A stretch of 64,000 nt of DNA, from the NCBI GenBank assembly GCA_038231395.1, contig JBBRLL010000020.1:8255-72254 (forward strand), in the 5' to 3' direction. Both the position numbers and the translations under genes were made by a program. The notes below the pieces were generated by a model. It had not been told where the DNA came from, did no database searches, and saw only the letters and a program-made list of their open reading frames with translations. This document shows positions 18,130 through 27,055 of this stretch, piece after piece. Origin of the DNA: Stagnihabitans sp038231395. Lineage in GTDB: Bacteria > Pseudomonadota > Alphaproteobacteria > Rhodobacterales > Rhodobacteraceae. Position 1 is the stretch's first letter. Each line of letters starts with the position of its first letter.

Positions 18130-18579
18130 ATGACGGAGTTTTTGGCGACGTGGTATCTTTGGATCAAGGTCGGGCATGTGGTGAGTGTGGTGGCATGGAT
18201 GGCGGGATTGTTCTATCTGCCACGGCTCTACGTTTACCACGTTGAACAGGTCGAAAAGGGGTCAACCACCGATCTGATGTTTCAAACAATGGAGCGGCGG
18301 TTGCTGCGGGGGATCATCGGACCAGCCTCGGTTGCGGCCTGGGGGTTCGGGTTGTGTCTGGTTTTCACGCCGGGGATTGTGGATTGGGGGATGGTCTGGC
18401 CCTGGGCCAAAGCGGCGTCGGTGCTGGTGATGACGGCGTTTCAGCATTGGCTTGGCTGGAAACGCAAGGATTTTGTGGCGGGCAGCAACACGGTGACCGG
18501 ACGCCAGTATCGGTTGATGAACGAAGTGCCGACGGTTTTGTTGCTGGTGATCGTGGCCTCAGTGATTGTGAAGTTTTGA
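18130..18579 (+). CDS. hemJ: Protoporphyrinogen IX oxidase HemJ
   Basis: A 149-residue membrane protein with four hydrophobic helices, the HemJ type of protoporphyrinogen oxidase used by most alphaproteobacteria in place of HemG or HemY. KVGHVVSVVAWMAGLFYLP holds H16, which in HemJ binds haem b, and RQYRLMNEVPT near residue 125 is the conserved C-terminal motif. It catalyses the oxidation step before iron insertion by ferrochelatase, whose gene is at 49-50 kb. First gene rightward of the putative origin. Confidence 0.92.
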   Translation: MTEFLATWYLWIKVGHVVSVVAWMAGLFYLPRLYVYHVEQVEKGSTTDLMFQTMERRLLRGIIGPASVAAWGFGLCLVFTPGIVDWGMVWPWAKAASVLVMTAFQHWLGWKRKDFVAGSNTVTGRQYRLMNEVPTVLLLVIVASVIVKF

Positions 18580-18702
18580 AAACTTGACTTTGAGGGGCAA
18601 GGCGCTTACCGGGAGGTTGGCGCGGCCGTCCGGCTATCACGCCTTCCATTTGCATTGCCGCTGACGGGTCCGGAATGGGCCCTCGCTTAGGATGATCTAC
18701 TC

Positions 18703-19974
18703 ATGACTGTTGAACATTTGAAACTTTCTGACCTGAAAGCCAAGACGCCTGCTGAATTGCTGGCGATGGCCGAGGAATGGGAGATTGAAAACGCGCCCTC
18801 CATGCGGAAGGGCGAGATGATGTTCTCTATCCTGAAAGAGCATGCCGAGGAAGGCTGGGAGATCGGCGGCGACGGCGTGCTGGAGGTGTTGCAGGACGGG
18901 TTTGGGTTCTTGCGCTCCACCTCCGCCAACTACCTGGCAGGGCCGGATGACATTTACGTCGGGCCAGAGATTCTTCGGCAGTTTTCGTTGCGGACCGGCG
19001 ACACGATTGAGGGTGTAATGGCAGCTCCGCGCGATGGGGAACGCTATTTCAGCCTGACCAAAGCGACGCGGATCAACTTTGATGACCCGGAAAAGGCAAA
19101 GCACAAGGTGCTGTTCGACAACCTGACGCCGCTGTACCCGGATGAACGGCTGAAGATGGAAGTTGAAGACCCGACCATCAAGGATAAATCGGCGCGGATC
19201 ATTGATCTGGTGTGCCCGATTGGCAAGGGGCAGCGCGCCCTGATCGTGGCACCGCCGCGGACCGGTAAGACTGTGCTGTTGCAGAATATTGCCAATTCCA
19301 TCGCGGTGAACCACCCGGAATGCTACCTGATCGTATTGCTGATTGACGAGCGGCCAGAGGAAGTGACCGACATGCAACGGAGCGTGAAGGGCGAAGTTGT
19401 ATCATCCACCTTCGACGAACCGGCGACGCGGCACGTGGCTGTGGCGGAAATGGTGATTGAAAAGGCCAAACGGCTGGTGGAGCATAAGCGAGATGTTGTG
19501 ATCTTGCTGGACTCGATCACGCGACTGGGCCGGGCGTTTAACACGGTGGTGCCGTCTTCCGGTAAGGTTTTGACGGGCGGTGTGGATGCCAATGCATTGC
19601 AGCGGCCAAAGCGGTTCTTTGGTGCTGCGCGGAACATTGAAGAGGGCGGGTCGTTGACCATCATTGCCACCGCGCTGATTGATACCGGTAGCCGGATGGA
19701 CGAGGTGATCTTTGAGGAGTTCAAGGGCACCGGCAACTCTGAGATCGTGCTGGACCGCAAGGTCGCGGACAAGCGGGTGTTCCCGGCGATTGACATCACC
19801 AAGAGTGGGACGCGGAAAGAAGAACTGTTGGTGGAAAAGGTCGATCTGGCGAAGACCTATGTGCTGCGGCGGATTTTGAACCCGATGGGGACGACGGACG
19901 CGATCGAATTCCTGCTGGGCAAGCTGAAGCAGACCAAGAGCAACGGCGAATTCTTCGAATCGATGAACACGTAA
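18703..19974 (+). CDS. rho: Transcription termination factor Rho
   Basis: A 423-residue hexameric RNA helicase. The RNA-binding cold-shock-like domain spans residues about 50-120 (GVLEVLQDGFGFLRS). Walker A is APPRTGKTVLLQ, and LDSITRLGRAFN with SSGKVLTGGVD forms the Q and R loops of the central pore. Rho ends transcripts at untranslated C-rich sites. A 123-base leader precedes the ATG, room for the autoregulation known in the family, though no site is evident. Confidence 0.97.
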   Translation: MTVEHLKLSDLKAKTPAELLAMAEEWEIENAPSMRKGEMMFSILKEHAEEGWEIGGDGVLEVLQDGFGFLRSTSANYLAGPDDIYVGPEILRQFSLRTGDTIEGVMAAPRDGERYFSLTKATRINFDDPEKAKHKVLFDNLTPLYPDERLKMEVEDPTIKDKSARIIDLVCPIGKGQRALIVAPPRTGKTVLLQNIANSIAVNHPECYLIVLLIDERPEEVTDMQRSVKGEVVSSTFDEPATRHVAVAEMVIEKAKRLVEHKRDVVILLDSITRLGRAFNTVVPSSGKVLTGGVDANALQRPKRFFGAARNIEEGGSLTIIATALIDTGSRMDEVIFEEFKGTGNSEIVLDRKVADKRVFPAIDITKSGTRKEELLVEKVDLAKTYVLRRILNPMGTTDAIEFLLGKLKQTKSNGEFFESMNT

Positions 19975-19983
19975 GAGGACGAA

Positions 19984-21270
19984 ATGGGCGATACGATCTT
20001 TGCCCTGGCCTCGGCACGGGGCAAAGCGGGCGTTTTGGTTTTTCGTATCTCTGGACCAATGGCACATTCCGCAGTCGCGGCCTTTTGCGCTGTGCCGGTT
20101 GCGCGTCGGGCGGCATTGCGTCGACTGATCTGGCAGGGCGATGTGCTGGATGAAGCGTTGGTTCTGGTGTTTGACGAGGGGGCAAGTTTCACCGGGGAAG
20201 CGGCTGCGGAGCTTCAGATACATGGCAGCGCCGCCGTCGTGAAGGCGGTGGCCCGGGCTTTGGGCGAGATGGACGGACTTCGGCACGCAGAAGCTGGTGA
20301 ATTCACAAGGCGAGCATTGGAAAATGGGCGGCTTGATCTGGCTGAGGTTGAGGGCTTGGCCGATCTGATCGAGTCGGAGACGGAAGCTCAACGACGGCAG
20401 GCCATGCGGGTGTTGTCGGGCGCTATTGGGCGTCGGGCTGAGGGTTGGCGCAAGCAATTGATCCGGGCTGGGGCGCTGATCGAAGCAACGATAGATTTCG
20501 CTGATGAGGATGTGCCAGTGGATGTCACCCCGGAGGTCATGGTGCTGGTGGATGGGCTTTTGGCGGACTTGCGGGGCGAGATTGCTGGAACCGCTGTGGC
20601 GGAGCGGGTACGCGATGGGTTTGAAGTGGCGATCCTGGGGGCGCCGAATGCCGGGAAGTCGACGCTGCTGAACGCCTTGGCTGGCCGCGAAGCTGCAATC
20701 ACATCGGAAATTGCCGGAACGACTCGCGACGTGATCGAGGTTCGGATGGACCTGGGGGGATTGGCGGTGACGTTGCTTGACACTGCCGGCTTGCGCGAAA
20801 CTTCGGATGAGGTGGAGAAAATCGGCGTGGCGCGGGCCTTGGAACGGGCCAAAGCAGCAGATCTGCGGGTGTTTCTGTTGGATCATCGGGGCGAGGTTTT
20901 GATATTGGAGGCGGGTGTCGGCGATATTGTCGTTTTGGGGAAAGGTGATCTGCATCCCCTTGCAATGGATGCAGTTTCCGGCAAAACGGGGCGCGGAATT
21001 GACGACTTGGTAGCGCGGATTTCGGCGGCCCTGGCAGGAAAAGCCGCATCTGCGGGTGTTATGACCCGGGAGCGACACAGGGTTGCAATGCGCAAGGCGG
21101 TTGAGGCTTTGGAATCGGCGAGAAGTCAGATACAGAGGCCGGGAAGTGCGGTCGAGGTGACCGCAGCGGAGTTGCGCAGCGCCTCCAGGGCTTTGGATGT
21201 CTTGGTGGGGCGGCTGGGCGTTGAGGACTTGCTGGATGAAATCTTCTCCAGCTTTTGTATAGGCAAGTGA
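19984..21270 (+). CDS. mnmE: tRNA modification GTPase MnmE
   Basis: A 428-residue GTPase which, with MnmG, adds the carboxymethylaminomethyl group to wobble uridine-34 of several tRNAs. The N-terminal folate-binding domain includes SFTGEAAAELQIHGS, the G domain has GAPNAGKS, AGTTRD and LLDTAGLRE, and the C-terminus is CIGK, the family's catalytic end. Slightly short against E. coli (454) but complete. It is separated from rho by 9 bases and followed by mnmG after 2 bases, so the modification partners are co-expressed. Confidence 0.97.
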   Translation: MGDTIFALASARGKAGVLVFRISGPMAHSAVAAFCAVPVARRAALRRLIWQGDVLDEALVLVFDEGASFTGEAAAELQIHGSAAVVKAVARALGEMDGLRHAEAGEFTRRALENGRLDLAEVEGLADLIESETEAQRRQAMRVLSGAIGRRAEGWRKQLIRAGALIEATIDFADEDVPVDVTPEVMVLVDGLLADLRGEIAGTAVAERVRDGFEVAILGAPNAGKSTLLNALAGREAAITSEIAGTTRDVIEVRMDLGGLAVTLLDTAGLRETSDEVEKIGVARALERAKAADLRVFLLDHRGEVLILEAGVGDIVVLGKGDLHPLAMDAVSGKTGRGIDDLVARISAALAGKAASAGVMTRERHRVAMRKAVEALESARSQIQRPGSAVEVTAAELRSASRALDVLVGRLGVEDLLDEIFSSFCIGK

Positions 21271-21272
21271 GG

Positions 21273-23150
21273 ATGTTTCACGTGAAACATTTCGACGTGG
21301 TGGTGATAGGCGGCGGGCATGCGGGCGCAGAGGCGGCTGCGGCTTCGGCACGGATGGGCGCAAGGACGGCGCTGGTGTCGATGCGTAAGGACCGCATCGG
21401 TGTGATGTCGTGCAACCCGGCCATCGGTGGGCTGGGCAAGGGTCATCTGGTACGCGAAGTCGATGCGCTGGACGGGATCATGGGGCTCGCAGCAGATGCA
21501 TCGGGCATCCAGTTTCGCTTGTTGAACCGGCGCAAAGGCCCGGCCGTGCAGGGTCCGCGCACGCAAGCCGACCGAAAGCTGTACCGCAACGCCGTTCAGA
21601 CTTTGCTGGCCGCGCAGGCAGGGCTTGAAATTGTCGAAGGCGAAGTCGTTGATTTGATTGAAGGGCCGGGTGGGCGTATCACCGGGATCGAACTGCTGGA
21701 TGGCAACGTTTTGTCTGCGGGCGCGGTTGTCCTGACGGCAGGGACTTTCCTGAACGGGCTTATTCACATTGGCGACCAAAGACGTTCTGGCGGGCGCGAA
21801 GGCGACGTGGCGTCGATCAGGCTTGGTCAGCAGCTCGGCAGTTTCGGTTTGAAGCGTGGGCGGCTGAAGACAGGTACGCCGCCGCGGCTGGACGGGCGGA
21901 CAATCGCTTGGGAAGGTCTTGATGTGCAGCCGGGTGACGATCACCCGGTGATGTTGTCGTTCCTGAACAAGGCTCCGGTGGTGCGGCAAGTTGCCTGCGG
22001 CATCACCCAGACAAACGAACGGACACATGACATTGTGCGCGCCAATCTGGGGCGATCTGCAATGTATGGTGGTTTCATCGAAGGGGTCGGTCCGCGCTAT
22101 TGCCCCTCTATCGAGGACAAAGTCGTGCGATTTGCCGACAAGACCTCGCATCAGATTTTTCTGGAGCCTGAGGGCCTTGACGACGACACGGTCTATCCAA
22201 ACGGCATCTCGACATCTCTGCCTGCTCAGGTTCAGGAGGAGTATGTTCGCAGCATCAAAGGCTTGGAAGATGTGACGATTCTTCAGCCCGGCTATGCGAT
22301 TGAATACGACTACTTTGATCCGTCGGAGCTTCGGCCGACGCTTGAAAGTACGGTTCCCGGGCTGTATTTTGCCGGTCAGATCAATGGCACAACCGGCTAT
22401 GAAGAGGCGGCTGCGCAGGGCTTGGTGGCCGGGGCGAATGCGGCGGCGGCTGTTTTAGGGGTGGCGCCGGTTCTGTTTTCCCGCACCGACAGTTATATTG
22501 GCGTGATGCTGGACGATCTGATTGCTCGCGGGGTGACAGAGCCCTACCGGATGTTCACATCGCGCGCAGAGTTTCGGCTGCATTTGCGCGCTGACAATGC
22601 CGACCAGCGGATGATGCCGGCAGGCAGGGCAGCGGGTCTTGTTGGGCCTCTGCGAACGCGGCAGTTTGACGAAAAGATGGAACGCCTCGATGCAGCCAAT
22701 GCCGTCTTTTCAGCACGCAGCTGCACGCCGGTAGAGCTGATGGCTGCAGGGTTGGCGGTAAGTCAGAATGGCGCCCGGCGCAGTTTGTTGCAAGTGATCG
22801 CGTCTTACGACGTTGATTGGGGTTTGATTGCCCAGTTTGAACCTTTGAGTGATCAGTTCGACTTCGAAACACGCGATCAAGTGTGGCGCGACGCATTGTA
22901 CGCGCAATACTTTGATCGGCAGCGTGCGGATGCAGAGACACTGCGCCGCAGCGAACAGGTTCAAATCCCCGTTGGGTTGGATTTCACGCAGCTTTCGGGG
23001 CTTTCGAACGAGTTGTCGGCAAAACTACAGCGCCGGCGCCCGGCGTCGTTGGCGGATGCGGAACGCATCGAGGGGATGACGCCGGCAGCATTGTTGCTGA
23101 TCCTTGCGCATTGCCGCAAAGCCTCCGACGCCAGATCGGTCTCCCGATGA
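21273..23150 (+). CDS. mnmG: tRNA uridine-34 modification enzyme MnmG (GidA)
   Basis: A 625-residue FAD enzyme, partner of MnmE. VVVIGGGHAGAEAA near residue 7 is the FAD-binding loop; SCNPAIGGLGKGHLV and LKTGTPPRLDGRT are family signatures. The C-terminal region (residues about 550-620) is the tRNA- and MnmE-binding part. ATG at 21273 is chosen over an upstream codon because it follows GTGAGG and gives the usual distance to the FAD loop. Its first five codons after ATG are made from a perfect parS palindrome, giving the N-terminus MFHVKHF. Confidence 0.97.
   Translation: MFHVKHFDVVVIGGGHAGAEAAAASARMGARTALVSMRKDRIGVMSCNPAIGGLGKGHLVREVDALDGIMGLAADASGIQFRLLNRRKGPAVQGPRTQADRKLYRNAVQTLLAAQAGLEIVEGEVVDLIEGPGGRITGIELLDGNVLSAGAVVLTAGTFLNGLIHIGDQRRSGGREGDVASIRLGQQLGSFGLKRGRLKTGTPPRLDGRTIAWEGLDVQPGDDHPVMLSFLNKAPVVRQVACGITQTNERTHDIVRANLGRSAMYGGFIEGVGPRYCPSIEDKVVRFADKTSHQIFLEPEGLDDDTVYPNGISTSLPAQVQEEYVRSIKGLEDVTILQPGYAIEYDYFDPSELRPTLESTVPGLYFAGQINGTTGYEEAAAQGLVAGANAAAAVLGVAPVLFSRTDSYIGVMLDDLIARGVTEPYRMFTSRAEFRLHLRADNADQRMMPAGRAAGLVGPLRTRQFDEKMERLDAANAVFSARSCTPVELMAAGLAVSQNGARRSLLQVIASYDVDWGLIAQFEPLSDQFDFETRDQVWRDALYAQYFDRQRADAETLRRSEQVQIPVGLDFTQLSGLSNELSAKLQRRRPASLADAERIEGMTPAALLLILAHCRKASDARSVSR
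21274..21289. promoter_or_regulatory. parS centromere site 1 (in mnmG start)
   Basis: TGTTTCACGTGAAACA, a perfect 16-base palindrome identical to the parS consensus bound by ParB. It begins one base into the mnmG start codon and about 3.2 kb from the candidate origin. Confidence 0.92.
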
Positions 23151-23776
23151 ACAGCGTTCCGCGCGGGCAGGCGCCGCGCTGGCTTGATGTTTCACGTGAA
23201 ACATTGTTAAGACTCGACGCTTTTTTGGCTCTCGTCGAAAAATGGAACCCTGCGATCAATCTCGTCGCCAAGGGTAGTCTGCCCGAAGCGTGGAATCGTC
23301 ACGTTCTTGATTCCGCCCAAATTGTGTCGTTGTGCCCGGCGGACGCGCGAAGCTGGGTGGATTTCGGCAGTGGCGGCGGCTTTCCTGGCCTTGTCGTCGC
23401 CTGCATAGCGCAAGAAACCCAGCCGGGTCTGTCGATCACACTGGTTGAAGCCGACAAGCGCAAGGCCGCGTTTCTGATGCAAGCCGCCCGAGAATTGAAA
23501 CTTGAGGTCGCAGTCATTGCAGAGCGTGCGGAAACCTTAACCCCATTTGGAGCTGACGTGATTTCGGCGCGCGCCTTTGCCCGGCTGGCGGTTGTCTGTG
23601 CGCTGGCAGAGCGTCATTTGGCACCTGCGGGCACTGCAATCTTCCCGAAAGGGGCGCAGGCCGAAAGCGAATTGATTGACGCCCAAAAGGTGTGGCGGTT
23701 CGACGCTTTGGTCACGTTGAGCCTTACAGACCTGTCGGGCCGTATTCTTTCGTTGAAGAATGTGCGCCATGTCTGA
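23147..23776 (+). CDS. rsmG: 16S rRNA (guanine-527 N7) methyltransferase RsmG
   Basis: A 209-residue methyltransferase (GidB) that methylates G527 of 16S rRNA with S-adenosylmethionine. NLVAKGSLPEAWNRHVLDS is the family's substrate motif and VDFGSGGGFPGLV is the cofactor loop. ATG at 23147 overlaps the mnmG stop as ATGA; an earlier in-frame start would sit inside mnmG. Residues about 15-19 (VSRET) are encoded by a perfect parS site. Loss of RsmG in other bacteria gives low-level streptomycin resistance. Confidence 0.94.
   Translation: MNSVPRGQAPRWLDVSRETLLRLDAFLALVEKWNPAINLVAKGSLPEAWNRHVLDSAQIVSLCPADARSWVDFGSGGGFPGLVVACIAQETQPGLSITLVEADKRKAAFLMQAARELKLEVAVIAERAETLTPFGADVISARAFARLAVVCALAERHLAPAGTAIFPKGAQAESELIDAQKVWRFDALVTLSLTDLSGRILSLKNVRHV
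23188..23203. promoter_or_regulatory. parS centromere site 2 (inside rsmG)
   Basis: A second perfect TGTTTCACGTGAAACA, read in a different frame from site 1, so here it encodes VSRET. It lies 1.9 kb from site 1 and 0.6 kb before parA. Confidence 0.92.
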
Positions 23777-24584
23777 CCTAAGTCGGGACCATGAGCCGCG
23801 TATCATTGCTATTGCCAACCAAAAAGGTGGCGTTGGCAAAACAACGACGGCGATCAATCTTGCTGCGGGGCTCGTTGGCCTCGGCGCGCGGGTGCTTCTC
23901 ATCGACCTTGATCCGCAGGGTAACGCGTCAACGGGTCTGGGCATCGCGGCGGACGCGCGAATTGCGACGTCCTACGACCTGTTGATTGATGAAAAGCCGA
24001 TCTCGGAAGTGGTTTTGCCAACCGCGATTGAAAATTTGCTGATCTGCCCTGCCAATGCCGACCTTGCGTCTGCCGACATTGACCTCGTGGCCAACGAAAA
24101 GCGGGTATACCTTCTGCACGACGCCTTGCATCAACCCGAAGTGGAGCGGTTGGGGCTGGACTTCATCCTGATTGACTGTCCGCCTTCGCTGAGCCTGCTG
24201 ACCGTGAACGCGCTGGTCGCCGCGCAATCGGTTCTGGTCCCACTTCAAGCAGAGTTCTTCGCGCTGGAGGGTCTTTCGCAACTCATGCTGACGATTCGCA
24301 AGATCAGAAGCACGGCAAATCCCACATTGCGGATCGAAGGTGTGGTGATGACGATGTCTGACAGCCGAAACCGGCTCAGCCAGCAGGTTGAGACTGATGC
24401 CCGCGCGACGCTGGGCGATCTGGTGTTCAAGACCGTAATTCCGCGCAATGTCCGCTTGAGCGAAGCGCCGTCTTTCGCGATGCCAGTTTTGCAGTATGAT
24501 AGCGCTTCAAAGGGCAGCGAAGCCTATCGCAGCTTGTCGAAGGAGGTGCTCACGCGGCATCCTTTGGCTAAGAAAAAGAGTTAG
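23769..24584 (+). CDS. parA: Chromosome partitioning ATPase ParA
   Basis: A 271-residue deviant-Walker ATPase with ANQKGGVGKTTTAINLA at its N-terminus and LIDLDPQGNAST as the Walker A' partner strand; IDCPPSLSLLTVNAL follows. ParA binds DNA non-specifically in its ATP form, and ParB at parS triggers hydrolysis, which draws the origin region across the cell. ATG at 23769 overlaps the end of rsmG by 8 bases. The length and lack of an N-terminal HTH mark the chromosomal rather than plasmid type. Confidence 0.96.
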   Translation: MSDLSRDHEPRIIAIANQKGGVGKTTTAINLAAGLVGLGARVLLIDLDPQGNASTGLGIAADARIATSYDLLIDEKPISEVVLPTAIENLLICPANADLASADIDLVANEKRVYLLHDALHQPEVERLGLDFILIDCPPSLSLLTVNALVAAQSVLVPLQAEFFALEGLSQLMLTIRKIRSTANPTLRIEGVVMTMSDSRNRLSQQVETDARATLGDLVFKTVIPRNVRLSEAPSFAMPVLQYDSASKGSEAYRSLSKEVLTRHPLAKKKS

Positions 24585-24593
24585 GGCTGACAG

Positions 24594-25508
24594 ATGGAAA
24601 AGAAGATGGAACGTCGTGGCCTGGGGCGTGGCTTGTCAGCTCTCCTCGCTGATGTGAATTTCGCGGAACCCGCCGGCGGCAGCCCGGATCAGCCGCGACC
24701 GACGCTGTTCTTACCGGTGGAGCGGGTTCAACCGAATCCGGATCAGCCGCGCCGCGCCTTCCTTCTTGAGGCGTTGGAACAGTTGGCCCAGTCGATCCGC
24801 CAAAAAGGCATCGTCCAGCCGCTTATCGTGCGTCCTTTCGGCACCGACGGCCAGCATGAGATCGTGGCGGGCGAACGTCGCTGGCGTGCCGCCCAAATCG
24901 CCGGGCTCCATGAGGTCCCGGTCGTAGTCCGTGACTTCGACGATGTCGAAGTTCTGGAAATCGCGATCATCGAGAATATTCAACGCGAAGATCTGAACCC
25001 AATCGAAGAGGCAATGGCCTACCGTCAACTGATTGAACGCTTCGGTCACACGCAAGAAAAGCTCGCAGAGGCCCTGTCACGCAGCCGCAGCCACGTCGCA
25101 AACCTGCTGCGCCTTTTGACCTTGCCAGAGCCCGTGCAGGGTATGCTGCGCAATGGCGATCTGTCGGCGGGTCACGCACGCGCCTTGATCACCGCACCCG
25201 ATCCAGCCGCGCTTGCGGCCCAAGTGGTGCGTCGGGGCCTGTCGGTGCGGGAGACTGAGAAGCTTGCAAAGACGGCCATCGCGCTTCCTACAACACGTGT
25301 GAGCCGCAAGGTCGAGAAGGATGCCGACACCCGGGCTATTGAGGCCGATCTGTCTGCAAATTTGCGCATGTCCGTGCGGATCGAGCACCGCGGCATGGAC
25401 GAAGGCGGAATCCTCAGTATCAGTTATCGGACGCTGGAGGATTTGGACCTTCTGTGCGACGTCCTATCCAAGATCCCACGCGACATGATGCCGGACCGCA
25501 CCTTTTAG
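24594..25508 (+). CDS. parB: Chromosome partitioning protein ParB
   Basis: A 304-residue CTP-dependent DNA clamp. RRGLGRGLSALLAD is the N-terminal ParA-stimulating box; GERRWRAAQIAGLHEVP is the CTP-binding box, and ENIQREDLNPIEEAMAY is the neighbouring GxxR/ENxQR region. A helix-turn-helix at residues about 145-170 (TQEKLAEALSRSRSHVANL) reads parS. The C-terminal dimer domain ends near residue 300. Three perfect parS sites within 4 kb are its targets. ATG at 24606 is an alternative start. Confidence 0.95.
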   Translation: MEKKMERRGLGRGLSALLADVNFAEPAGGSPDQPRPTLFLPVERVQPNPDQPRRAFLLEALEQLAQSIRQKGIVQPLIVRPFGTDGQHEIVAGERRWRAAQIAGLHEVPVVVRDFDDVEVLEIAIIENIQREDLNPIEEAMAYRQLIERFGHTQEKLAEALSRSRSHVANLLRLLTLPEPVQGMLRNGDLSAGHARALITAPDPAALAAQVVRRGLSVRETEKLAKTAIALPTTRVSRKVEKDADTRAIEADLSANLRMSVRIEHRGMDEGGILSISYRTLEDLDLLCDVLSKIPRDMMPDRTF

Positions 25509-25511
25509 GCT

Positions 25512-26675
25512 TCAGTCAACCAGCAGTTCGCGCAAAATGCCATTCAGCAGCAGACGTCCTCTCGACGTGGTTTTGATCCGGGACCTCTCGGAGATCAGCA
25601 GGCCCGCCTCAACGAGATCTGTAATCTTGGCATGGGGCAGATCCTTTCCCGACATCGCACGGAACCGTATTACGTCCGTGCCTTCCTCCAGCCGAAGCGA
25701 CATCAGTAAATATTCAGTGGCCTGTTCGCCTAGTGAGACCAGACTCCGCGGAAGCTCACCAGCGCCACGCTTTTCAATGCAATCAAGCCATCCCCCCGGC
25801 TGTTTTCGCCCTTCGGTCGCCCAACGCTGCCCGCTCAGCGTCAACCGTCCATGTGCTCCCGGCCCAATGCCCACATAGTCTCCCATCCGCCAGTAGATCA
25901 GATTGTGCCGCGATTCTTGCCCCGGTTTCGCATGGTTAGACACCTCATAGGCCGGAAGGCCGGCCGCTGCACAGACGTCTTGCGTTTGCAAAAACATATC
26001 AGAGGAGACGTCCTCGTCCGGCAGCCCACGCAGCTGGCCTAAAGCGTGCCGCGCGCCAAAAACCGTTCCGTCTTCGACGGTCAGTTGGTAGAGCGACAAA
26101 TGCTCCGGCTCCATCGCAAGGGCCTCGCGCAACTCTTTGCCCCAAGCAGACTCCGTCTGGTCCTGCCGCGCGTAGATAAGATCGAAACTGACGCGCCCAA
26201 AGGTTTTTCGGGCAATATCATAGGCCCGACGCGCTTCCGCCACGCTGTGCATGCGCCCCAGCCGCCGCAATTCGTCATCGTTGAGCGCTTGCATGCCTAT
26301 CGAGACTCGGTTGACCCCCGCGTCGCGATAGCCCGCAAACCGTCCAGCTTCCACTGAACTTGGATTGGCCTCCATCGTCACTTCGATGTCATTGGCAAGC
26401 GTCCATGTCTGCGCAACCTTTGCCAATATGGCAGCAACCAACTCCGGATCCATCAAGGAGGGCGTGCCCCCGCCGAAGTAGATCGAATTCAGCACCCGCC
26501 CGCCCGTCTCCGCGCCAGCTCGCGTCAGTTCCGCCAAATAGGCGTTTCGCCAGCGGTTCTGATCGATGTGGGTGGCGACATGACTGTTGAAATCGCAGTA
26601 AGGACATTTTGACTGGCAGAACGGCCAATGCAAATACAGACCAAAGCCGCCGTTGCGCCAGTCTTCCATCATCAT
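25512..26675 (-). CDS. hemW: HemW, radical-SAM haem chaperone (HemN-like)
   Basis: A 387-residue radical-SAM protein. CQSKCPYC (C20, C24, C27) binds the 4Fe-4S cluster, SIYFGGGTPSLM and VTMEANPSSVE fit the family, and the HemN C-terminal domain is present. Genes of this type are often called coproporphyrinogen oxidase, but the short form is HemW, which binds haem and passes it to target proteins. It converges on parB with a 3-base gap and overlaps ridA by 4 bases. The start could be any of three ATGs in the first three codons. Confidence 0.9.
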   Translation of the reverse strand: MMMEDWRNGGFGLYLHWPFCQSKCPYCDFNSHVATHIDQNRWRNAYLAELTRAGAETGGRVLNSIYFGGGTPSLMDPELVAAILAKVAQTWTLANDIEVTMEANPSSVEAGRFAGYRDAGVNRVSIGMQALNDDELRRLGRMHSVAEARRAYDIARKTFGRVSFDLIYARQDQTESAWGKELREALAMEPEHLSLYQLTVEDGTVFGARHALGQLRGLPDEDVSSDMFLQTQDVCAAAGLPAYEVSNHAKPGQESRHNLIYWRMGDYVGIGPGAHGRLTLSGQRWATEGRKQPGGWLDCIEKRGAGELPRSLVSLGEQATEYLLMSLRLEEGTDVIRFRAMSGKDLPHAKITDLVEAGLLISERSRIKTTSRGRLLLNGILRELLVD

Positions 26676-27055
26676 CCCTTGAAGGCCGTCACTTCGATCT
26701 CAACCAACATCTCAGGCCGGAGCAAGCCGGCGATCACCATAGTCGCCGCAGGTCGGATGCCTCCCAACGCTTCGCCCATCTCCGGAACCAAGACTTCCAC
26801 CAACGCTCTGTCGGCGACCGTATACTGCACTCTGACGATATCGCCCATCTCAAACCCGCCTTGATCCAAGACCTGCGCGATCGTAGTAAAGCAATTCCGC
26901 GCCTGCGCCGCGATGCCGTCTGGCAATATCATCGTGGCGTAATCATATCCCGTTACGCCTGATACAAAACACCAGCCGCCCTTTACAATGGCTCGGCTGT
27001 AACCCATCGTCGCCTCAAACGGCGATCTAGTCGAGATTTGTTTCACGTGAAACAT
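26672..27055 (-). CDS. RidA-family enamine/imine deaminase
   Basis: A 127-residue RidA-family (YjgF/UK114) protein. Members hydrolyse reactive enamines and imines released by PLP enzymes. FVSGVTGYDY, the late RPAATMVIAGLLRP and IEVTAFKG fit the fold. The arginine of RPAATM corresponds to the catalytic arginine of RidA. The start MFHVK comes from a parS palindrome that straddles this start and the rdgB end. Overlap with rdgB is 13 bases and with hemW 4 bases. Confidence 0.86.
   Translation of the reverse strand: MFHVKQISTRSPFEATMGYSRAIVKGGWCFVSGVTGYDYATMILPDGIAAQARNCFTTIAQVLDQGGFEMGDIVRVQYTVADRALVEVLVPEMGEALGGIRPAATMVIAGLLRPEMLVEIEVTAFKG
27039..27054. promoter_or_regulatory. parS centromere site 3 (ridA start / rdgB end)
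   Basis: Third perfect TGTTTCACGTGAAACA, spanning the first codons of ridA and the stop codon of rdgB on the minus strand. It lies 9 kb from the candidate origin and 1.5 kb past parB. Confidence 0.92.

Noticed and set aside
19402..21363. A 653-codon open frame on the minus strand opposite rho, mnmE and mnmG
   Set aside because: It is antisense to three strongly conserved genes and resembles no protein; GC-rich coding DNA often leaves the opposite frame open.
25512..26675. Calling hemW a coproporphyrinogen III oxidase (HemN)
   Set aside because: The protein is of the short HemW type; the name HemN would imply haem synthesis that is not supported.
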